From: Mallotus nudiflorus
Taxonomy: Eukaryota; Streptophyta; Magnoliopsida; Malpighiales; Euphorbiaceae
Assembly: GCA_947683625.1 (NCBI GenBank)
Contig: CANTUR010000793.1
Span: 992,001-1,056,000, forward strand
DNA: 64,000 bases
Direction of reading: 5' to 3'
Shown here: in pieces, positions 48,891 to 61,988 of the stretch
How the letters are laid out: each line of letters opens with the position of its first letter
Numbering within the stretch: the stretch's first letter is position 1
Notes under the pieces: model-generated
The model's input: the letters and a program-made list of their open reading frames with translations, nothing else
What the model was told of the DNA's origin: nothing
Database searches by the model: none
Made by a program: the position numbers and the translations under genes

Positions 48891-50110
48891 TTGAGGAAAG
48901 GAAGTATTTAAATGAAGTGACCTCAAAAGAAAAATATGCTCTTCATGTTCTTGTACACCATCATCCAAGTCATGATGGGGTATTATACAAAAGAATGCCG
49001 AATGGAATACAGCTGAGATGTCTCAAGAATGATGAAGCGGAATAAGTGATAAGAGAGATTCATGCAGGGGTTTATGGATCACATATTATTGGAATGATTC
49101 TGGTGAAGAAAATAATTCAATAAAGGTACTATTAGATAAGTATGGAAAAAGATTATATCCAAATAGTGAGACAATGTCATCAGTGCTAGATACATAGGAA
49201 TCTTAATTATCTCCCCCCTACAGTGTTAAATAGTTTAACATCTCTATGGTCCTTTGTAGCATGGGGATAGATATAATAGGATAGATAAAACTAACTACCT
49301 TAAATGGGTATAAATATATAGTAGTGGCAATTGACTATTTCTCTAGATGTATAGAAGCATAATCCTTTAGTACTTTGAAGGCTAGACAACTGGCAAAGTT
49401 CATTGAGAAGACCCTCATTTGCAAATACGGGATCCACATCATGTTGTGAAGGACAATGGTGTTCAATTTTAGGTAGAGACAGTTGAGTTATTGTAGAGAT
49501 ATAATTTTAAGCATAATAAATCCTCACCTTATCAACCTTAGGCTAATGGTGCAGTTAAAGCAGCTAATAAGAATGTGAAGACAATCCTCTTTAAGATGGT
49601 GAAAACATACAAAGATTGGTATGTGTATCTCCCTTTTGCCTTGTGGAGATATAGAACTACAACGCGCACTGCTACACGATAGACTCCGTTCTCATTAGTA
49701 TATAGTTATGAGGCGGTTTTGCCTATAGAGATAGAAATCAAATCTTTAAGGGTTGTTATGGAAGCAAAAACCCCTAAGAGTGAATGGATATAAAAGAGAT
49801 ATGATCACCTTGTATCCCTATATGAGAAAAGGATGGAAGCTTTATTTCACACTCAGATTTACTAAAGAAGGATAGCTAGTGCTTTTAATAAGAAGGTTAA
49901 ACCTAAAAAAATAAAGGCTAGAGATATGGTACTAAAGCAGTTAAGGGCAATAGTGTTTGATCCAAGAGGAAAATTCAGACCAAATTGGGAAGATCGTATT
50001 TAGTCAAGATGATTCTACTTAAGGGAGCTACAAAGATATCAGATCTAGAAGAGAATGAGTTCACTGAGCCAATTAACTTGGATTACCTTAAGAAATACTA
50101 TCTTTAAAAA
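48891..50110 (+). pseudogene. gypsy integrase (decayed)
   Basis: HHCC part near 49030-49190 (REIHAGVYGSHIIGM ... RQCHQC). Catalytic core: WGIDIIG (first Asp), YKYIVVAIDYFSRCIEA, KFIEKTLICKYGIHIM, then a degenerate NDNG..F block near 49450 and NKSSPYQP-like sequence with GAVKAANKNVKTI (third acidic residue context, Glu replaced). The C-terminal domain ends near 50100 (EPINLDYLKKYYL). Many stops, chiefly at Trp and Gln positions. Confidence 0.8.
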
Positions 50111-51177
50111 AAAAGTAAAAAGAAATAAAAGTTTGCTAGCTAGAAACCCTGAAAAGGCTAGTCAGGCAAAAACTAGGACATTCTCATTATTCAGAAAACC
50201 TGCAAAGGGCTACAGGTAAAAATTAAGGAATAAAATAAAAAATATGATCCCGATGATTAGAAAACTTGCAAAGGGTTGGTCAAATAAATATTAGGAAAAT
50301 AAAAGTGAGAGAAAAATGTTCAGTTAGAAAATTCGAAAGGACTAGCTCATAATAGGAGTTATGTCATGTGATGTAATAAATGTTCTCATTTTAGCCCTAA
50401 TTAATGAATCAAATTGAAATGGAATTTTTTATTATTATTGCATATTCTATCTTTATTATAAGGTATAAGTACTTAAAGGAAAAACAAAGCATGAAAAGCC
50501 TAATAAACTAAACCTATGAGATCACCATTCTAAATATGTTTAGGTTTTTTATTTTGTGATTCATCTTGTAACGTTTGAGTTCTCTTGTACTTAATGAATT
50601 CTGGTAGCTTTATAGTTTGCATGATAACCTAAGTTTTATAATTATCATCAATAGTCATATCAGCATTCAAGTGCATGTTATGCTCTAATGCTCTGTGAGG
50701 CCATATGTTCTTCACCTTGTCCAGAAAATCTTATCTCAGAGGGAAGCCTTCAAAGTTAGATATAATAGCCATAATGAATTTTGAGCAAACATACAAACGA
50801 CAAAGGCATGAAGGGGAAAAAAAGGTTAGAAAGCCCAATCCAGGAATAGGAACACAATAGTAATATAGGTTGATGGTTACAAACTTCAACCTCTACCAAG
50901 GATAGACCCATGTAATTTCAATATCTGTAATGCCTTTTATCCAGTCAATCCATTAATCTATAGTGTGCTTATCCTTTATTTTCAATGGATGAGACTGTAG
51001 ATAATGAGGGTGGGGGCATTAAGTAGACTTAATTACTCTTGTATTAAATCTAAAAAAAAGGATTATATACCTGAAGGAGAAGCAAACTGCCTAAAAATTG
51101 GTTCTAATTTTGAAATTATCCAACCCCATAATAGTTTCAATAAGTATGATAGGCACAGGGTTAGCTTCAGCTTCCAC
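50111..51177. other. non-coding spacer after pol
   Basis: No supported gene. A decayed tandem of GAAAACCTGCAAAGGGCTA-like units lies at about 50140-50340. Confidence 0.5.
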
Positions 51178-54090
51178 TTATTCTAGGATATTGACAATCC
51201 TTGTTTCAGCATCTCTATGAGAAGCCACTAGTAGAAATTGGGCATATAAGTAGAAAGAGACAGTTCTGATCCAGGCAGCATTGTTCTTACCCCTAGTCCC
51301 ATAAAAAGTAATCAGAGAAGAAAGACTGATAGTCCCAAGGTTATGTGCATGCATATAGATGTTGTCTAGGGGCATATCAAAGAATGCCACTAGTCTATTA
51401 GGAAACTGCGTCTCAAGATCAGGGAGAGCAATCATAGCAATTGAGTCCAATGCACATTCGAGAATTGTAGCAAACTCTTCAATTAATGGACACAACTCTT
51501 GTCCATTGAATCTAAGCATGTGGACCTTAACATCCTAGAAGGTGGCAGCTACATGTAGAAAATTATTGTATATTCTTAGATGTTGAAAGGATTTCAAGGA
51601 TTTGGCATGGAAGGGTAGCAGTCTATTCCAATCATCTCCATTAAATTTTTTATGAAATTTCTTCATCAAATTATGGGTGGTTTATGTCATGATGAAAGTA
51701 AAAAGAGAAGAATGGAAGACAATCCTCTTATAAGCCCTTTATATAGGCATAAAGGTTAATCTAGATGGGATTAGGATTTTCTTTACTCAATATTTCAGAT
51801 TGAATTCAAATCAGTAATCAGAATGGAAAAGATTGAAGAACCAGAGCTAAATTTCTGATCGAAAATTTATAAATTTGATCAGAATCTAGAATATCGATAA
51901 GATTTTTAGATTTTCGATTAGGATTAAAAAAAATAATAATAGTAATAATTTTTTTAAGGTTTGATCTAAAATGAAAAGTCCATAATCCATTCAGAAAGGG
52001 TAAAGCAGTTCAAAGTGAAGAAGGAATTCAAAATACAGTCATGTAAGTACAAATACTAAAAAATAAAAAAGATCAGTCATCTTACGCTCCAAAGTCTAGC
52101 CAAGGACTCCACCCTCTAACTGGATCATCACTCTAGTCTCAAGGCATAGAGGTCCCAATGCCATGATTGTCAAAACCTAGAGCAGTAAGCCATCAATGAA
52201 GCCTCTCATTCTCACCCTCTAAATCCCCAGCATAACTCTTTTGCATCAAGAATAGTTAGAATCATTCATATCATACATAACATGTATACATTTGCATACT
52301 TGTTGTAAATACTAACTTTCCAATTATCTGTGATATGCATGGTAAATAATTTCTAGGATGAGGTAAGTCCATATAGATACTCTGCTTGTGTCCGAGGGGC
52401 CTGTAAAATAAAGTTTACTAATTTAGCAATAAGTGTTAGTCTATACAGGATTGAAAATTCAAATAGCACTTATATGTGAAGCATCAGGAGGAGAGAAGCT
52501 AGGAATGAGCTACATCAAAATACATGTGCTACTCAATGGGAGTCTGTACTACAGGAGCCCAGTAGTACATCGACTTATCAAGTAGTGGAATATGACCTAG
52601 GATGGTACTCAAGGAAGTATCACCTTGAGCAGCTTCACTGTGTTGAGTATGCTCAACCTTCTGCTTAGTCCTCTCAGTGTCACCCTCAGTCTCCTCCTCC
52701 ATATCAACATTAGTGGCTTCCCCAACCTGTACAAAAAAGTAAATATCATTTGTATTGATATAGAAATGAAGTAAAATGGTGACAGAAAGCATACCTCAGC
52801 TGGGTCTGTAGGAACTTGCTCTAAGAGATTATCTTGAATATACTCCTGATAGTGACGAGAATGTTCAACCAGAGTCAAAGCATCATATCCCTCTAGAGCT
52901 ACTCTAAGCTCAAGACCAATCATGTTGTAGCTCCATAACATTGAAAAGGGAATAGAAGAAGGAACACACCTCTTAGAAGGTCCCATATGCCAATAATAGA
53001 CACGTTCACCAAGATATCACATTTGGCAACCGTAATCAGGAATCATAGTCTCAAGCCTCATAGCTGCAGTCATAAAATCTTATTACTAAATGTCTTTAAC
53101 ACTAACCAGCTAATCTAATTTGACCTGCAAATTCATTTAGTTAAATTTTATTTAACTTTTATAATTGGTGAAATATTAAAAATTAAATTTATCTTACAAG
53201 GTCCCACTCTAAGGAGTTCAGCTAGTCTCGATAAGTCTGCAAATCATGCTTAATGTTAGCTAGATGAGAAGAACTCCATCTTTACATCAGAGGAGGACTC
53301 CTATCAAAGATAATGGCGCTAAAGCCTCAGATCACCCCAATCTCAATGCCCTAGATTTGAGATAGAGGAAATAGTTAAGATAAAAAGAAGAGGTTGTAAA
53401 AATAAGAAAAGTCAAAAGGGTGGAAGACATACGTGCAGGACATGTCAGAAGCCACACATCATCATAGCACCTCTACAGACAGTATCCAATCTATAGTAGA
53501 GATAGGCAAGAGCTGCAGATCCCCAATCAAAGGCAGTGACTCTAACAAGGTCTTGAAGCGGACCAAGAATAGCAATGCTGACCTCATGACCAATCTCATA
53601 GAAGAGGGTAATGCCTAACAGTATCAATAAGAAACATCTTACCTTTTGAAGGATTTAACGAGGTGTAGTGGTGGGTAACCTCCTGAAACCTTGAATAAGA
53701 GAAGAAAGGACCATGTTCTTCAGATTTTTCCATGTTGGAATCAACCCGAGAAAGTCATGAATATAACGACTCCTAGCATCTTTTGGAAGGGTGCAGTAGT
53801 GGATATCAAAAGGAACTAGGCACCTTCAAAGGTAATCCTAGTGATGGTAAAGAAGCTCATAGGGGAAATAGTCAGCTCACCCACTCGTGTGTGAAAGGTG
53901 TGAGTGGTATCCATCCACCTCTCGATGAGAGCAAAAAGTGAATAGTAGTCTGATCTACCTTAAGCAGTCGGTAGAGCAACAATGAAGTGTATGAAGCCAA
54001 AGGCCTAGATTTATTGTACTACCTCTCTAGATAAATCGTGAAATAATTCTCAAGCCAAGTGAAAGCAACCTGAGAACTTTAGTGGTTTCT
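51178..54090 (-). pseudogene. antisense PMD-like frame of the gypsy element (aORF)
   Basis: Minus-strand pieces in order: a block near 53950-53700 (LIERWMDTTHTFHTRVGELT, ISPMSFFTITRITFEGA), then DFLGLIPTWKNLKNM, and 52986-52795 (SMLWSYNMIGLELRVALEGY, EHSRHYQEYIQDNLLEQVP). An acidic exon follows at 52740-52529 (VDMEEETEGDTERTKQKVEH). 51519-51178 is MLRFNGQELCPLIEEFATIL, PDLETQFPNRLVAFFDMPLD. The (S/T)F H.xxGE.TI.P..V..I..I pattern is that of the plant mobile domain. Antisense frames between pol and the 3' LTR are documented for Tat/Ogre elements, and the domain is often annotated as DUF7745/PMD-like. Function unknown. Broken here. The order of blocks and strand are clear; exon borders are not. 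Confidence 0.65.
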
Positions 54091-55010
54091 GAATAAAATT
54101 TAGAAAATGATAGGATTATTTTCTCTTTATAAACTTTTGATTTTTTTCTGAATTTTATCATTGTTTTTATTTTTTATTTATTTATTAAAAAAAGTCGGGT
54201 TAAATCCGATCAGAAGATTGGATTTTTGATTGAAAATCTAGAATACCGATTGGATTTCTAGATTTTCAATCAAAATTAAAATGCAGATTTTTGACCGGAA
54301 ATTCAAAAGGTATGATTGGAATTCTGATGGTCATTTGTGACTTATTAACATCAATTTTGCAAAATTTTATTTTTGAGTTAATAATTTCGTGCAATTTTAT
54401 TTGATCGATATAGCAAATATCTTATAATTCCATGCATGAACATGTTAATTTACATATTCATAGGAATATATTTTTTGCAAAATCAAAGATAGAGGAAGAA
54501 AATTTACCTCATCTTTAGCTTGGGAGCATCTATAGAGGTGTAAATGAGTCAAAGGGAGCACATCTTCCCCTTCATTGAGTCCCAAATTATTTTGAGGAAA
54601 ACGTAGCTGTAAAATGATTAGATCTGATTGTCTGGAGTTGCTTCCACATAATTTACATTATAGGTGAGTCATAGGATTAGATAGATTTAAAATTGGGTGT
54701 CAGATGAAGGAATAATTAAAGAAAGAAGATTTGAAAATTAAGAGAAAATGAAAAAAAAAAAAGAAAAGCAAAGAAATGAAAAGGATTAGAAAAGTAAAAG
54801 AGATGGATCGACAAAAGGAAGAAAAGAGAAGGTTTATATTAAAGTGGCAAATGTCCACTTTAGTCCTTCAGCTTTGTTTGCATTTAAGTTTAACATTTTT
54901 CTTACAATTTAGTGCTAAATTGCAATTTAACTAGGAAGTTAAAAAAAACTGTGAAATATTACGTAATTTAATAATTCAATGAATTATTAAATTGTCAGTA
55001 GAAAAGTTAT
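54091..55010. other. non-coding region before the minisatellite
   Basis: AT-rich, purine-rich around 54720-54830; no gene. Confidence 0.5.
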
Positions 55011-56128
55011 CAACACTATACGTCCGAGTATAGTTTCTTCTCAAATCAGCATTATGCATCAGAGTATGGTATATTTTCAAAACAACAATATACGTCCGAG
55101 TATAATGTATTTTCAAATCAACATTATATGTCTGAGTATAGTGTATTTTCAAATCAACATTATATGTCCTAGTATAGTGTCTTTTCAAATCAACATTATA
55201 GATTTGAGTATAGTGTCTTTTCAAACCAACATTATACATCCGAGTATAGTGCATTTTCAAATCAACATTATACGTCTGAGTATAGTGTCTTTTTAAATCA
55301 ACACTATATGTTCGAGTATAGTGTATTTTCAAATCAACACTATACGTCCCAGTATAGTGCATTTTTAAATCAACACTATACGTCTGAGTATAGTGCATTT
55401 TCAAATCAACATTATAGGTTCGAGTATAGTATCTTTTTAAATCAACACTATATGTCAGAGTATAGTGCATTTTCAAATCAACATTATACGTCCAAGTATA
55501 GTGTCTTTTTCAATCAACACTATATGTTCAAGTACAATGTAATTTCAAATCAACACTATACGTCCGCGTATAGTGTATTTTCAAATCAACATTATACCTT
55601 CAAGTATAGTGTATTTTCAAATCAACACTATACGTTCGAGTATAGTGTATTTTCAAATCAACACTATACGTGAGAGTATAGTGCATTTTCAAATCAACAC
55701 TATACGTTTGAGTATAGTGCATTTTCAAATCACATTATACATTTGAGTATAGTGTATTTTCAAATCAACATTATACGTCTGAGTATAATGTCTTTTCAAT
55801 TCAACAATATACGTTCGAGTATAGTGTCTTTGCAAAGCAACACTATACATCCGAGTATAGTGCATTTTCAAATCAACATTATATGTCTGAGTATAGTGTA
55901 TTTTCAAATTGACACTATATGTCTAAGTATAGTGGATTTTCAAATCAACATTATACGTCCGAGTATTGTGTATTTTCAAATCAACACTATACGTCAGAGT
56001 ATAGTGTATTCTCATATCAACACTATATGTCTGATGTACAGTGTATTTTCAAATCAACACTATACATCCAAGTATAATGTATTCTCAAATCAGCACTATA
56101 CATTTAATGTACAATGTATTTTCAAATC
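55011..56128. repeat. 36-bp minisatellite, about 31 copies, each with a stem-loop
   Basis: Period 36. Each unit contains CACTATAC, six bases, GTATAGTG (8-bp arms, perfect in many copies), then TATTTTCAAATCAA. Units vary at a few positions (CACTATAC/CATTATAC; GTGTATT/GTGCATT/GTGTCTT). Being 12 codons long, it is open in several frames on both strands (plus NQHYTSEYSAFS; minus YSVDLKMHYTRT); these are not genes. Position just before the 3' LTR matches the hypervariable 3' untranslated region of Tat/Ogre elements that spawns satellite repeats (established knowledge). Confidence 0.95.
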
Positions 56129-56429
56129 TCACCGCTAGATGTTCCATAGGAGCTATAACATATTCTTAAATCATTTTTCATTAGATGTCTCATAGGGATT
56201 ATAGTGAAATTCGCTAAATGCTATATAATTCGCTAAATGCTATATAGTAGCTTTAGCATTTTGCTTGGTGTTGCATAGCAACATAAGCATTCATCGTAAA
56301 CCGAAGATCACTTATAAGCAAAAACCTCAAGATGCACAGGTAAGTATCTAAACTTTTTATCTTTAAGAAATTGTGTGCTTATTTGCTTTGCCGCTATTTG
56401 TCAAGCAAACACTAATAAAGTGGGGCAAC
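56129..56429 (+). other. end of the gypsy 3' untranslated region and polypurine tract
   Basis: Contains decayed satellite-like remnants (CGCTAAATGCTATATA twice at 56210-56245). The purine-rich AAAGTGGGGCAAC (56417-56429) directly precedes the 3' LTR. Confidence 0.65.
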
Positions 56430-58765
56430 TGTAAGCACCCAATTCTCGAGATGATGGAGTGTGGATGCAACAAAGGACTCCAATGATGAAAATATTATAG
56501 ATAGATCTTCAACACTTAAAGTTTGAAACCTCAAAAGCTTAAATGAATTTTTGAAAGAACTTAATTGGTTTTTTAAACGACTTAATTTGTAAAATTTTAT
56601 TTCTTTTAGGAATCTTTCTATAATTAAAAATAAAAAAAATCAGAATTATATAAAACCGATCAAAATTATGTAATTCTGATCAAAATTACATAATTCTAAT
56701 AATAATTCTAATCAGAATTATATAATCATGATCAGGATTATGCTGTTCAAATCGTCTTCCGTCTGTGTTTTTAGGTTTTTTAGTAAATAAAAATTTATTT
56801 TCTAATTTTTAATTTGTCAAATGATGTGATAAATCCTTTTTCTAGGATTTATCTATAATTTTTTAGGAAGTTAAAAGTCCTTATTAAAATAAAATTTTAT
56901 CTCTTTGAATGGGAAAAGGTATAGTGAGATATATGGCCTATACCTAGGGTTTTCTATTTAAACCTAGCTCAACTCTCCTGTGAGGGGGAGAAGGAGCTTC
57001 TTCTTTTCTTTTTGAATGTGAAGCGACTTTAAACTCCAAAAAATGAGCTTTTTCAAAGGAGAGAAGAGACAAAAAATTTTTTTTTTTTTTATGTACTGTT
57101 CTTTTAAATTTTTTTTAGACCCTTTGGGAAGAGAAAATCAATCATTGAAGATCTATTCTAAAAAAAAAAATGGTGATTTATATCACTCTGAGGAGTAAAT
57201 TAATACTACATCCATCCAATCATCTATTCTTTTACCCTTTTATATTTATTTTGTTTTATTATTTTGGTTTCATTTAATTTTAATTTTATTTAATTACTAA
57301 TCATTGTTTATTTTATTTTCTGTGTTTGTGTTTATGATTATGGATGGAGTTATATTATGAATTCACTGTAGAGAACAAAACCAATGAAGAGCCATAGGAT
57401 GTCATGGATGAATTTTGTATTTGAATATAGTCTCTAGGTTATTTATTTATTTATTTGTTATTATTTTGTTCATTGTTTTATTTTGTGTTTTTATTCATTT
57501 AGATTTTTTGGGTTGTATTAATTTTAATTTTTTGGAGATCATTGTAATAGCCCCAATAGTGAGAATAGTGGAATTCTTTATGTGTGTTATGTGTTTTATT
57601 TTTATTAATTGATTAGTAAATTAGTTTTATCTGGTAAAGCTTTAATTAAAATTAATGGTGGTTATAGTAAATTTAAGTTGCATATAATTTTATTAGGGTT
57701 AAATATCATTGAATACATGATTAATGTAGTTTTATTTATTATATAGTTTAGTTTATTGTCTTCATGTTTTTTTATTCTTCCTAATTTATGCATTTTAATT
57801 AATTGTTTGTACAATTATTTTATTTGGTTTGTTAATTTTTATGATTTTTATATTATGTTTTATCGTGTTTTCCTTAAGCTCATGATTGTAGGTTTTTTAG
57901 GTTTAACAATTAGATTCACCTTTTTTTTAATAGGTTCACTAATTTAATTAGGACTAGGTTTAATTAATTAAAATCGATTTTAGGCCCATGATTAATTAGA
58001 TTTTAGGTTAAAGGTAACTTAGGCCCATAATTAATTAGATTTTAAGTTAGAGGTAACTGAGGTCCATTTAGTTAATTAGATATAGGTCCACTTTAGTTTA
58101 ATTTATTTTATTTAGACTTAGCCCATTAAATGAAAGCCTTTTCCATAACTTGTAGATTTAAGATCACCTTAAAATTAAAACATGTAGAATTATGCCCACT
58201 AATTCAAATACTTCATAATTTGTAGACTTAGGCCCATTTTTTAGAATTAAAATAAATAGACTTAGGTTCACTTAATGAATTAAAATAGGAATTAGGCTCA
58301 TTAATCTTCAAGATCACTTGTAAATTAAAACATGTAGATTTAGCATATTTAATTAAAATCAATATAGATTAGACTAACTTAGGGGTTATGAACTTAAATA
58401 AATGCATTGTTTACATGTTTTTTTATGATTAGTTTGCCTAGGGTTAATTGTTTAAATAAGGGTTTATATGAAATTGTATGTAAATAGAGGATAAAATAGC
58501 AATTCATAAAGTAATTATAAATGAACACAAGATTGAAAGAAGTTAGTATTTCGTATCTAAAATCTCCTGGTTGTGGTGCTAACTTTCTTTTAGAGAATCG
58601 AGTACCACCACTTTCGATTTATCTTAATTATTACCCTGGGTGGTAACTCCTCATCTCCATGCCATGTCTTTGTGACAGTGGTTAGTGTGTTCCCTGAAGC
58701 CCTAAGCTCAAACAGTGTCACATTTATTAAAATCTTAGGACGCACGCTAAACCCCGTCGTCTACA
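56430..58765 (+). repeat. 3' LTR of the gypsy element
   Basis: 2,336 bp, the same ends as the 5' LTR, longer mainly through a small internal duplication near 57985-58045 (AATTAGATTTTA(G/A)GTTA block twice). Followed by ACCAT. Confidence 0.93.
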
Positions 58766-58770
58766 ACCAT

Positions 58771-59210
58771 ATGTGATTGAATGTAGATGTTTGCCAGGCA
58801 TGTTGTCAAATCAATATAATTTACTAGTAAACACATGACAAGGGAGTCCCATAATTATTCATGTCTAGTTATATTACATGTGATTGGGTTGTGGTTATAG
58901 TTGTAATTTTTAAATCAATTTATTCAATTCACACTCATGTTGTCCATTCAAAATACGTTATGCTTCCATGCCATGTGGTAGAGTAATTGTTTATATCATT
59001 TTGTATCATATGTCATTAGGTTGTGGTTCTATTATTAATTGTCAAATTAATTCATAGAGTTGTCAATGTCAACTAATTTATGTATATGAATAGAAATGAA
59101 TGAATATATATACATATATATATATATATACACACATTGCCCATTAAAAGTTAAACATTATGATGTGATATTATTTGTCATTGATTTTCTTAGTTATAAA
59201 GCAAAATTTC
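58771..59210. other. MULE interior, non-coding
   Basis: Continues the sequence interrupted at 40980. AT-rich with (TA)n at 59107-59130. No gene. Confidence 0.5.
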
Positions 59211-61988
59211 ATGCCACGTGATTACATACATCCTGGGCCTTACGATGCATCATTACTATACCTACAAAATGAGTATAGATCACAAGCTATATGGAATGGC
59301 CAGACAATTAGGAATATTTATTTATTAATATATAATATAAATATTTACATATCTTTAATATTAATTATAATTATTAGGAATAATGCATATATACACCAAA
59401 TTTAGGAATATGTATTTTCAAGAATGTTAAAGGGATTATATTATTATCGAAAGTTAAATGGATTATATTGTTATCAAAATAAAGTGTGATTATTAATTTA
59501 TAAACATGACATATTCAGTTGGAAGAACTCATCCTAAGATGTCGATGGATGGCTCAGATGAATGGCTTATATGCAAATATGACTCCTGAAATGGAGGCAT
59601 TATTAAAAGATGCAGGCTTTCTCGGAGTTGTACACCTCCACTAGTGTCATTATAATTGGCACCTAGTTTCTACGCTTGTGGAGCATTGGAGACCAAAGAC
59701 ACATACTTTTTATCTGTTAGATGGAGAGTGCATAATCACACTCTAGGATGTTGCTATATTGGCAGGAATGCCATTTGATGGGTGTCCTATTACTGACCGA
59801 GTTTAACATGATTACCTGTATTTATGCCAATCGCTTCTCTTAAACCAAGGGACATTCACTATTCATTAATTCGCAATTCTTGGTTTACCAAGCATTTCTC
59901 ATAATTGCTTGAACACGTTAACCATACGACATTGCATAGGCATACATATGCCTATATATTGTAGCTTTGTTCATTAGTATTGTTCCCTAAATATGATATT
60001 GGCAAAGTCAGCTTGTTGTTTCTTCAATATTTGGATAATATTGACGTAATAGCTAGTACAGTTGGGGATTTGCATGTTTGGCTACCTATATAGGGAGTTG
60101 TGTCATAGTAAGGCTTCCGATAGTGTCCTAGATGGCCAGCCCACTCTTTCTTCTTCAACTATGGGCTTGGGAGCAATTTCCTTTTCTTGCCTCTACACTG
60201 CGTGACTGGTTGATTCCGTCACATGCACCTTTGGGTTACAGGTATAACATTTATTTTATTCTAAATTTAAGTTTTATGTTTTTATTTTACTAACATATTT
60301 TATGTTACTCACAAGCAATTATATCAGATGGAGCCGACCATATAGGATTATAGCTATTCCCATGCATGTCATTATTGACATCCGGTTGAGACTATATATT
60401 GCACGTTAGGATGAGGTAAAACATATAAAAAAATTTCTTTAATTATTCAACATTTCACAAATTTATTTATAATAATCATAATCATATACTATACTCATTA
60501 TAAAGGAATTTATCGATTTTACTATTAATAAGCATCATCATATATTCATAATATATATACACTTTAATTTTCAATATTTATAATGCCATAATTACATTTA
60601 ATATTAATATTAATATCTTTTATTTTTAATACAAATTAACTAGGAGCCATACACCTAGGATGTTATTCAACAGTTGCTAGCTTATTGTTTACAAGGGCGT
60701 GACATACGACGGTGACTTATAGCGGTCGATAGTACCCCTCATATGCTTCCATATTGTAGAATGGCATTACCCTAATAAGGTACTTCAACAATTTGGATGT
60801 GCACAACCCATTCGTCATCCTCCATTCTGCTTTGATGCATTGTATCATAATAATTTACGGGATTATGACATAGATTGGACGAAAAGACATGCCTAATGGG
60901 TCAAGCTTTGGGGTCGTCATACTCATAATATTGTTGTTGGGGAACCTTTAAATGGATCTATACATTACCATTCATAGTATCTCACTCGTTAGTGCTCGCT
61001 TAAGAGTAGCTATATGTAATTAATTTTATTTTATCATTTAAAATCTTATCAAATTATTTGTACAATTTTTGATAAATTTATTTCATATGATGCATAGGCA
61101 GATGCATTGGAGCATATTGCATTTACTAGAGATTTATCCCAAGCTAATCAGATCCCCAATAATTATGAAACTACAATTAATGAGTATGGATGACAAGTTA
61201 CCGATGATATGTCACACCTTAATCCTATATAACCAGCACCACTTTGACAACAATTGGGTAATGTTGGGCCTATTGATGAGGTCATATTGAGACGTCATTA
61301 GCATCATACACGCTGACAAGTTGTCACTTAACCACCCCCACCTATTAGTGCTGCATGTATTCCTGTTCCTCTGCCACACTATGTTCATTCTGAGTTCTAC
61401 ATAAGACCTTCCACCCAGGGTATCAACACCACCTCATTAACATTATTTTCAGAAGGTAGTCCTTTCGGCATTGTATTCATTCCTCCCCCTCATTTTTCAT
61501 TTACTTATCCATTTGGTCCATTCTTACATGCTTTACCTCTCACTCATCCAACCCAATTACCGTTTTCTTCTTTATCCATTCACTCTTCATCACACCACAC
61601 TCCATATCTCTCTATCCCCTCACAATTCACAGACTTCCATCTCACTCAACTTCCTTTATCGCAAATTGCATCGACTTTGCAAACTCCTCCTCATTTTCCA
61701 TCATTTCCATCTTCAACCCAAAGTTTTCTATTGGCGTTTACCACTCCTATACCTTATGAATGCCTACTACACTCACACACCTCCTCCTTATCTAAATATG
61801 TACATGCCTTGTGACAATAATATTGATGATGATGATGTCGAAGACAATGATGATGATTAGGACAATGATGATGATGATTCTGATAATGGTGGATCTTAAT
61901 TCATTGACATGAGCTCTGCATGTGTTCATCGCCGTCAAAATATAGGATTATGCTCTAAAGTTCGCAGGCATAAACCTTGTGACACCTA
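59211..61988 (+). pseudogene. plant mobile domain (PMD/MAIN-like) gene of the MULE (decayed)
   Basis: First block MPRDYIHPGPYDASLLYLQN, EYRSQAIWNGQ (59211-59310). Second exon after acceptor ATATTCAG at 59516: LEELILRCRWMAQMNGLYAN, MEALLKDAGFLGVVHLH, STLVEHWRPKTHTFYLLDGE, CIITL, stop, DVAILAGMPFDGCPIT. Later blocks: RPYRIIAIPMHVIIDIRLRL (60330) and SIVPLICFHIVEWHYPN, VLQQFGCAQPIRHPPFCFDA, LYHNNLRDYDIDWTKRHA, WVKLWGRHTHNIVVGEPLNG (60735-60960). A Pro/Ser/His-rich tail follows. It ends VRRHKPCDT and TAA at about 61988. This is the MAIN/PMD family order; PMD proteins occur in MULEs, in gypsy elements and as host silencing-related genes. At least eight stops, mostly for Gln or Trp. The introns have decayed borders. 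Confidence 0.8.

Larger units (their letters stand above)
40985..58765 (+). mobile_element. Ty3/gypsy Tat/Ogre-lineage retrotransposon, 17.8 kb
   Basis: LTRs 40985-43243 and 56430-58765 (both TGTAAGCACC...CTACA), target duplication ACCAT (40980-40984 and 58766-58770). The primer binding site TGGTGACTCCACTAGGGA is the tRNA-Arg-type site used by Tat/Ogre elements. Gag, protease, reverse transcriptase, RNase H and integrase follow on the plus strand, then an antisense PMD-like frame and a 3' tandem-repeat region, both characteristic of this lineage. Coding parts are full of stops and the YVDD motif is altered. The LTRs have many differences and small gaps, so the insertion is not young. It is inserted in the large MULE. 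Confidence 0.93.

Noticed and set aside
55011..56128. CRISPR-like look of regular repeats
   Set aside because: The repeats are contiguous without unique spacers and lie in a plant retrotransposon; this is a minisatellite.
54976..56138. Several long open frames on both strands (up to about 166 codons) in the 55-56 kb region
   Set aside because: They are by-products of the 36-bp tandem repeat, whose period is a multiple of three; repeated 12-residue peptides in many frames, no start context or homology.
61471..61860. 129-codon frame rich in Leu/His/Pro
   Set aside because: Out-of-frame reading of the Pro/Ser/His-rich tail of the PMD gene; the real frame shows the family's low-complexity tail.
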